A stretch of DNA of 64,000 nucleotides from JANNYA01 sp031422315 (GTDB lineage Bacteria > Pseudomonadota > Gammaproteobacteria > Xanthomonadales > SZUA-5): the NCBI GenBank assembly GCA_031422315.1, contig JANOQN010000053.1, forward strand, positions 124,001 through 188,000. Reading direction: 5' to 3'. Positions 59,677 through 64,000 of this stretch are shown one piece after another. A program made the translations under genes and the position numbers. The number at the start of each line of letters is the position of its first letter. Position 1 is the stretch's first letter. The notes below the pieces were generated by a model, which did no database searches, had not been told where the DNA came from, and was given only the letters and a program-made list of their open reading frames with translations.

Positions 59677-62019
59677 TTATTTCTGACTGGTTTCCGGCTT
59701 CAGCATGCGCTCAAAAAACGCCGCAATGCCGCCAAAAACGTGGCGGCGGGTGGTGTTATCGCTGGCACCATGCTTCATGCCTGGATAGGTCATCAAATCA
59801 AATGGCACCCCATTCGCTTGCAGCTTACTCATAAGCTGAGTTGAGTTGCTAAACAGAACATTGTCATCCGCCATGCCGTGAATCAGTAGCAATCTGGCCT
59901 TCAAACCTGCCAAGTGCGCAAACACCGTGCCTTGCACGTAGCCAGCCTTGTTTGAACTTGGCAAATCCATGTAGCGCTCAGTGTAATGCGTGTCATACAG
60001 GCCCCAATCGGTGACTGGCGCACCGGCTGCGCCCGCTGCCAATAAGTTACCGCCCTGCGCTAGCATATGCAGCGTCATGTAGCCGCCGTAGCTCCAGCCA
60101 AACGCCCCGATGCGCCCCGCATCCACATAGCTTTGTTGACCCAGCCAGCGCACCCCGGCTAGTTGATCCGCCACATCCGGCCCGCCCATCTGCCGATACA
60201 TCGCGCTTTCAAAGGCTTTGCCGCGCCTTGTGCTGCCGCGATTATCCAAGCTAAAAACCACATAGCCCTGCTGCGCAAAATATTGCATGAGCATGCCCCA
60301 ACGGCCATCCCATTGGCGCTGCAGCACTTGCACGCTCGGGCCGCCGTAGGTGTAAACCAGCGCGGGGTATTTTTTTGCCGGGTCAAAATTGTGCGGCTTG
60401 AATACGCGATAGCTTAAGCTCTGCTCGCCATTTTTCAGCTCGCCATACTCGGGCGTGATGAGATTCGCTTTAAACGCTGCAAGCGGATGCTCGCCGCTCA
60501 CCGCATTGGCTTCGATTTGCTTAACTAGCTTACCGTTTGCTCGATATAGGCTGACCTGCGGTGGCGTGAGCACGTCTGAATAGGTGCTGACATACACGCT
60601 GGCATCGCGCGCGAATACGGCTGCGTGCGAGCCTTCAGCACGGCTTAGCTGCGTCAACGCTTTGCTGCGTTCAGCGCTGGTTTTTGCCAGGATGGCCGCG
60701 TTCAAGTCCAGCTGGTAAATGTGGCGCTGGTGCGCATCGCCGCGATTGCCGGATAGATAGAGCAGGCCGCGCTCGGCATCGACTGCCAGCAGGCTTTCCA
60801 TTTCAAATGCGCCCTCGGTCAGCTGCGCGAGCTTTTCGCCGCTAAATGCGCGCAGCTCCAAATGCTGATAGCCGCTGGCTTCACTTGACCATAAAAACGG
60901 TGTTGCACTGCCTTTCGCTAAAGCCTTGGGCACAGCCGAAAAAAAATGCAGCTGATCGTGCAAATTGATATAGCTTTCGCTGGCTTCAGCCAGCACCAGA
61001 CGCGCTTTGCCGGTACTCGCCTCGGCCATGCGCAGCTCTAACCTGCGCTGATTGCGTGATTGAATCTGAAAGCTCAGCTTATCCGAGCTGGCCCATTGCA
61101 CGCGGCTTAAATAGAAATCTCTAGCATCAATATCGGGCGAGCTTAAATCCACTTGCGTGGGTGATTTAGGATTCGCGATAGGCACCAGCCAAAGCTCAGT
61201 ATCAACATTGCGGGTGCCCGCACGTGGGTAGCGCTGCTCGATTACTTCGGTGCGATCGGCGTAAATCTCGAAGCGCTTTTCGATCAGTACCGGCGATTCA
61301 TCGACGCGCTGCACCGCGATTTGCGATTCGTCGGGTGCCCACCAATAGCCAGTGAAGCGCGCCATTTCTTCTTGCGCGACGAACTCCGCCACGCCATAGC
61401 TGATAGTGCCCGCGCCCTGCGTGGTCAGCGCTATTTCTTTGCGATCCGATAACGCAGTGATATAAACATTTTGCGCGCGCACATAGCTGATATACCGGCC
61501 TTTCGGGGAAAATTTGGCATCGCTGATTGCGCCTAACTCAGGATCGGTAACACGCACGGCTTTACCATCGCCAATGCTGTAGATATAAATCGCGCCATTG
61601 AGCGGGAACAGCAGCTGCTGGCCATCGTCAGAGAAATGGTATTCGACGATACCCTGCAAGCTGGCGATGCGCTGGCGCTCACGGCGCGCTTTTTCAGCAT
61701 CGCTGAGCGTCTCAACGCCGCCGGTTAAGGTTTTTGCCGATACCAGCAGGCTTTCCTTGCCAGTTTTAATATCCACCTGCCATAGATCCAGCACTTGGCT
61801 TTGCGTGGCTAGCCCACGCAAAAACGTCAGCCGCTTGCCATCGGGTGATAGCTTCAAGCCAACCGGTGCCTGACCTGATAGCGCTGGCTCGGCGTAAATC
61901 CGATCGATGCTGAGCATATTGGCGGCTCCGTTAGTCATTTCAGTGGCAGCAAGCGCCGGGTTCAGCGCCACGCTCAGCACCAATGCGCCGATCAGCGAGT
62001 GAGTAGAACGTATTGCCAT
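59677..62019 (-). CDS. S9 family dipeptidyl-peptidase IV-like serine protease
   Basis: Exported prolyl dipeptidase of 780 residues. Signal peptide: SLIGALVLSVALNPALAA. The beta-propeller occupies roughly residues 40-520, with the double-glutamate EFVAQEEMARFTGYWW loop that binds the substrate N-terminus (EE pair). The alpha/beta hydrolase domain has Ser643 in GWSYGGYM, Asp718 in HGMADDNV and His750 in MKHG. The open frame runs upstream to 62154, but the ATG at 62019 begins the signal peptide and is chosen. It heads the operon with the ABC transporter genes and is divergent from the TIGR04255 cassette. Confidence 0.92.
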   Translation of the reverse strand: MAIRSTHSLIGALVLSVALNPALAATEMTNGAANMLSIDRIYAEPALSGQAPVGLKLSPDGKRLTFLRGLATQSQVLDLWQVDIKTGKESLLVSAKTLTGGVETLSDAEKARRERQRIASLQGIVEYHFSDDGQQLLFPLNGAIYIYSIGDGKAVRVTDPELGAISDAKFSPKGRYISYVRAQNVYITALSDRKEIALTTQGAGTISYGVAEFVAQEEMARFTGYWWAPDESQIAVQRVDESPVLIEKRFEIYADRTEVIEQRYPRAGTRNVDTELWLVPIANPKSPTQVDLSSPDIDARDFYLSRVQWASSDKLSFQIQSRNQRRLELRMAEASTGKARLVLAEASESYINLHDQLHFFSAVPKALAKGSATPFLWSSEASGYQHLELRAFSGEKLAQLTEGAFEMESLLAVDAERGLLYLSGNRGDAHQRHIYQLDLNAAILAKTSAERSKALTQLSRAEGSHAAVFARDASVYVSTYSDVLTPPQVSLYRANGKLVKQIEANAVSGEHPLAAFKANLITPEYGELKNGEQSLSYRVFKPHNFDPAKKYPALVYTYGGPSVQVLQRQWDGRWGMLMQYFAQQGYVVFSLDNRGSTRRGKAFESAMYRQMGGPDVADQLAGVRWLGQQSYVDAGRIGAFGWSYGGYMTLHMLAQGGNLLAAGAAGAPVTDWGLYDTHYTERYMDLPSSNKAGYVQGTVFAHLAGLKARLLLIHGMADDNVLFSNSTQLMSKLQANGVPFDLMTYPGMKHGASDNTTRRHVFGGIAAFFERMLKPETSQK

Positions 62020-62185
62020 ATCGGCATCCAAATAGGTGAACCAGCCAAAGAGTTTAGCCAATACGATAGCGGCTGCGTGCGAAAATTGTCGAGGGTGTGA
62101 TGAGCGGGGCGCACATACGCAGTAAGCATTTTTCCCTTTAACTCCATTATGCAAAAGATTTCTAATGCAGGAACTTTAAACTTGA

Positions 62186-62205
62186 GTGTAAACTCTGGTG
62201 TAAAC
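62186..62205. promoter_or_regulatory. Operator-like direct repeat ahead of the TIGR04255 cassette
   Basis: GTGTAAAC occurs at 62186-62193 and 62198-62205, 12 bases apart (start to start), about 35-50 bases before the chosen start of the first cassette gene. It could be the binding site of the helix-turn-helix protein encoded in the cassette. This is a guess from position. Confidence 0.35.
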
Positions 62206-62238
62206 CGAGCCCGCAACTATCGAGTCCAAACTTCTAAA

Positions 62239-63027
62239 ATGGGTACATCGCTAAGCAAGGCGCCTGTCTATTTCGTAGCGGCGCAAATACGTCATAACCC
62301 CATTGATTTGCTCGTATTAGACGAGGTATTGCTAGCGCGCATCAAGGACGCGCTTCGAAAGCTTGGCTTTTCGGATCAGGCGCAAATCGATAATGCTCTC
62401 AGGATTGAGCAAGGCGGGGCGAACGTTGAATTTTCTCAGCCCAAGCAATTTCTTTTCAAAAACAGGGATTCCACCGAAGCTGTTTGCATCTCGTTTGATC
62501 GAATTTTGTACCAAACGACCGCTTATTCGGACTTTGAACAATTCAAGTCAACTTTTCTAAATGCCCTTGCAGTAATCCACCAGATTGCTGAGCTTGACTA
62601 CGTTGATGCGGTCAGTATGCGGATGTTGGACGCTATCGTCCCGACCGATGGCAAGGATTTACAAGACTATTTGCCGATCGAACTGCTTGGGCTCACTACT
62701 TGGGCAGATGAGCGTTCGTGGCAAATCATTCACCAAAGCATAGAGCATGCGTTTGACTCGAATGAAAACCGCATTGTTTTGCGGTGTATTCGAAGACCCG
62801 CAGAAATTGCGTTTCCTCCAAATTTTCTTCCCCTCGGTATGAAACTGAGGCCTGAATTCGCTACTTTAAACACCAGGCACGCAGTACTCGATACCGATGC
62901 AGCTTTCTCCGCTCGATTTCGATTTGACCTGAACGAAATTGAATCTCATCTGCTTTCGATTAAAAATGATTTATCACAGTGTTTTAAAAACATCGTCACA
63001 CCACAAGCATTGGAGGAATGGAAATGA
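62239..63027 (+). CDS. TIGR04255 family protein
   Basis: A 262-residue protein of a family of unknown function that is often found in variable genome regions. The opening MGTSLSKAPVYFVAAQIRHNPI is the family's N-terminal strand; further blocks are FDRILYQTTAYSDFEQFKSTFLNAL (core QTTAYSDFEQFKSTF) and VSMRMLDAIVPTDGKDLQDYL (core RMLDAIVP). The frame is open to an ATG at 62149, but the 30 extra residues do not resemble the family and would cover the GTGTAAAC repeats, so 62239 is preferred. No signal peptide or membrane helix. Its stop overlaps the start of the helix-turn-helix gene (ATGA). Confidence 0.82.
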   Translation: MGTSLSKAPVYFVAAQIRHNPIDLLVLDEVLLARIKDALRKLGFSDQAQIDNALRIEQGGANVEFSQPKQFLFKNRDSTEAVCISFDRILYQTTAYSDFEQFKSTFLNALAVIHQIAELDYVDAVSMRMLDAIVPTDGKDLQDYLPIELLGLTTWADERSWQIIHQSIEHAFDSNENRIVLRCIRRPAEIAFPPNFLPLGMKLRPEFATLNTRHAVLDTDAAFSARFRFDLNEIESHLLSIKNDLSQCFKNIVTPQALEEWK

Positions 63028-63569
63028 TGACATTAACAGCAGTTGCTTTTATTGCCTCAAGTTTTTGCACGCCAAACTCAACGTCGTGGGGAAGTAGCTA
63101 TCAGCCACAAAATGACTTAACTGCCAACGGCATCATTGACTTGGCAAACCTTGATGTTGGAACTGCTACATGGACTCCACAAAAGCGCAGCAAGGAAGCG
63201 GCAAAGGAAAATTGGGGCCAAGTGATTCTCAATTTGAAGAGTTCGCTGCATGCAACGGTGTTCCAGCTGGCGCAGGCGCTCAACGTGTCACGTCAAACCG
63301 TGCATGCATGGCAGCGGGGCGAAAAAAAACCTGCTATCGAAGCGCAAACGCGTATCTCAGCCTTATTGAACGCGTCCATGTCGGTGCAAAAACAGTTGGG
63401 CAATAAACTTCCGATCTACATTAACTTCGAAATTGGCGACAACAACGAAACGTTTTGGGAGCTCATTTCGGCCGGAATGCCAATTCAAGACGCCTCGGAT
63501 GTTTTAGTTGAGGTGGCGAAAGCCAGCTCCGCGCGTCGAGCTTTGGCTGCACTGTCGTTTGATGCCTAA
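63024..63569 (+). CDS. XRE-type helix-turn-helix protein
   Basis: A 181-residue protein with a central helix-turn-helix: LHATVFQLAQALNVSRQTVHAWQRGEKKPAI, given by its core LAQALNVSRQTVHAWQRG (about residues 82-99). The first 40 residues are unusual: a hydrophobic start (MTLTAVAFIASSFC) and a serine/asparagine-rich stretch. The C-terminal 60 residues have INFEIGDNNETFWELISAG. The ATG at 63024 has GGAGG seven bases ahead (63012-63016) and overlaps the previous gene by 4 bases; the ATG at 63018 is too close to that site. It likely controls the cassette, including itself. Confidence 0.83.
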   Translation: MMTLTAVAFIASSFCTPNSTSWGSSYQPQNDLTANGIIDLANLDVGTATWTPQKRSKEAAKENWGQVILNLKSSLHATVFQLAQALNVSRQTVHAWQRGEKKPAIEAQTRISALLNASMSVQKQLGNKLPIYINFEIGDNNETFWELISAGMPIQDASDVLVEVAKASSARRALAALSFDA

Positions 63570-63585
63570 GCAAAGCGACTAAGGC

Positions 63586-64000
63586 ATGGGAATCGACCGC
63601 CGTGAAAAGCATAGTTGGCGACAGGGAAGTCAGATTGATGCTGCTTCGCTTTTAAATGCGGGCCTAATCCACCCGGATCAGCAGGATCGACCAATGGTGG
63701 TCATTACGCATGATTGCGATATTCAATCTGACAAGGTCGAACACATCGAAATAATATGGGGCAGCTTCGCTACAATTTCTGGTGACCTAAGTTTCGGAAA
63801 GAACCCTCGAACGCTGCAGCTAATCAATGCCTTTAACGATGGGCAAACACTGCAGCTAGATCAGTCGCAAAAAATCCTTATCCGAAGATCTTGGTTGCTT
63901 TCAAATTCAAATGAACCCATTGCGAAGCTCAGCGACGAAAACGGTCGACTTCTCGCGAGCTGGCTGGCTTCACGCTACAAACGAGCGCCGTTTCCAGATA
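63586..64000 (+). CDS. Unrecognised protein with HDCDI motif (3' end outside window)
   Basis: An open frame from ATG at 63586 to the end of the window, 138 codons without a stop. It starts 16 bases after the helix-turn-helix gene. The sequence shows EKHSWRQGSQIDAAS, then PMVVITHDCDIQSDKVEHIE and GKNPRTLQLINAF. The His-Asp-Cys-Asp segment behind a hydrophobic strand resembles a catalytic or metal-binding site; I recall similar VISxDCDL-type motifs in unnamed proteins near TIGR04255 genes, but cannot name the family. As the third gene of the cassette it may be the effector. Function is not known. Confidence 0.75.
   Translation, partial: MGIDRREKHSWRQGSQIDAASLLNAGLIHPDQQDRPMVVITHDCDIQSDKVEHIEIIWGSFATISGDLSFGKNPRTLQLINAFNDGQTLQLDQSQKILIRRSWLLSNSNEPIAKLSDENGRLLASWLASRYKRAPFPD

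Overview
The window looks like a chromosome segment of a gammaproteobacterium, possibly close to the Lysobacterales/Xanthomonadales. Support comes from a YhdP-like giant envelope protein next to ribonuclease G, a DUF1820 protein, a chorismate mutase/prephenate dehydrogenase fusion, a SpoIIM/RDD pair, DUF4124 proteins and a long TonB-dependent receptor. The lineage is inferred from gene content only. GTG and TTG starts are frequent, so several starts were moved to the codon with a Shine-Dalgarno sequence or a family-like N-terminus.

Positions 1-43577 are mostly housekeeping: the 3' part of alaS, a B12-binding radical SAM protein, a YvbH-like PH-domain protein, cbpA, rluE, a TfoX-like protein, an NtrB-like kinase and a TonB-dependent receptor. 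They continue with an acyltransferase beside a decayed copy of itself, an isoaspartyl peptidase, pyrE, 4.5S RNA and tRNA-Ser(GGA). A minus-strand block follows (moaB, spoIIM-like, RDD, M23 peptidase, tyrA, DUF1820, comF), divergent from bioB and an LpxL-type acyltransferase. Next come yhdP-rng, an RDD gene, rpsT, a GspH-type pseudopilin, uvrB and a lipoprotein. A repeat-rich 0.6 kb gap leads to a secreted PA-domain metalloprotease pair, then rsmG with a methyltransferase, sppA, a small hydrolase and rlmL.

Positions 43578-57580 hold an inserted defence locus. A HicB antitoxin remnant sits at its left edge. The following seven genes form a type I BREX operon: brxA, brxB, brxC, pglX, a DUF1016 (YhcG/PDDEXK) nuclease-like gene, pglZ and brxL. 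All junctions overlap or are a few bases apart, which suggests one transcript. The middle of pglX has different base and codon use from its ends, as expected for an exchanged target-recognition region.

Positions 57581-64000 carry a minus-strand operon (S9 dipeptidyl-peptidase, ABC ATPase, FtsX-like permease). Divergent from it is a compact plus-strand cassette running off the window: a TIGR04255-family protein, an XRE-type helix-turn-helix protein and a protein with a His-Asp-Cys-Asp motif. This cassette, 5 kb from BREX and preceded by an operator-like direct repeat, is the best candidate for an undescribed system. Other points of note are tandem 34-bp dyad repeats between comF and bioB, a 239-bp nested palindrome that looks like a miniature mobile element, and a 15-bp perfect hairpin ahead of the metalloprotease pair.
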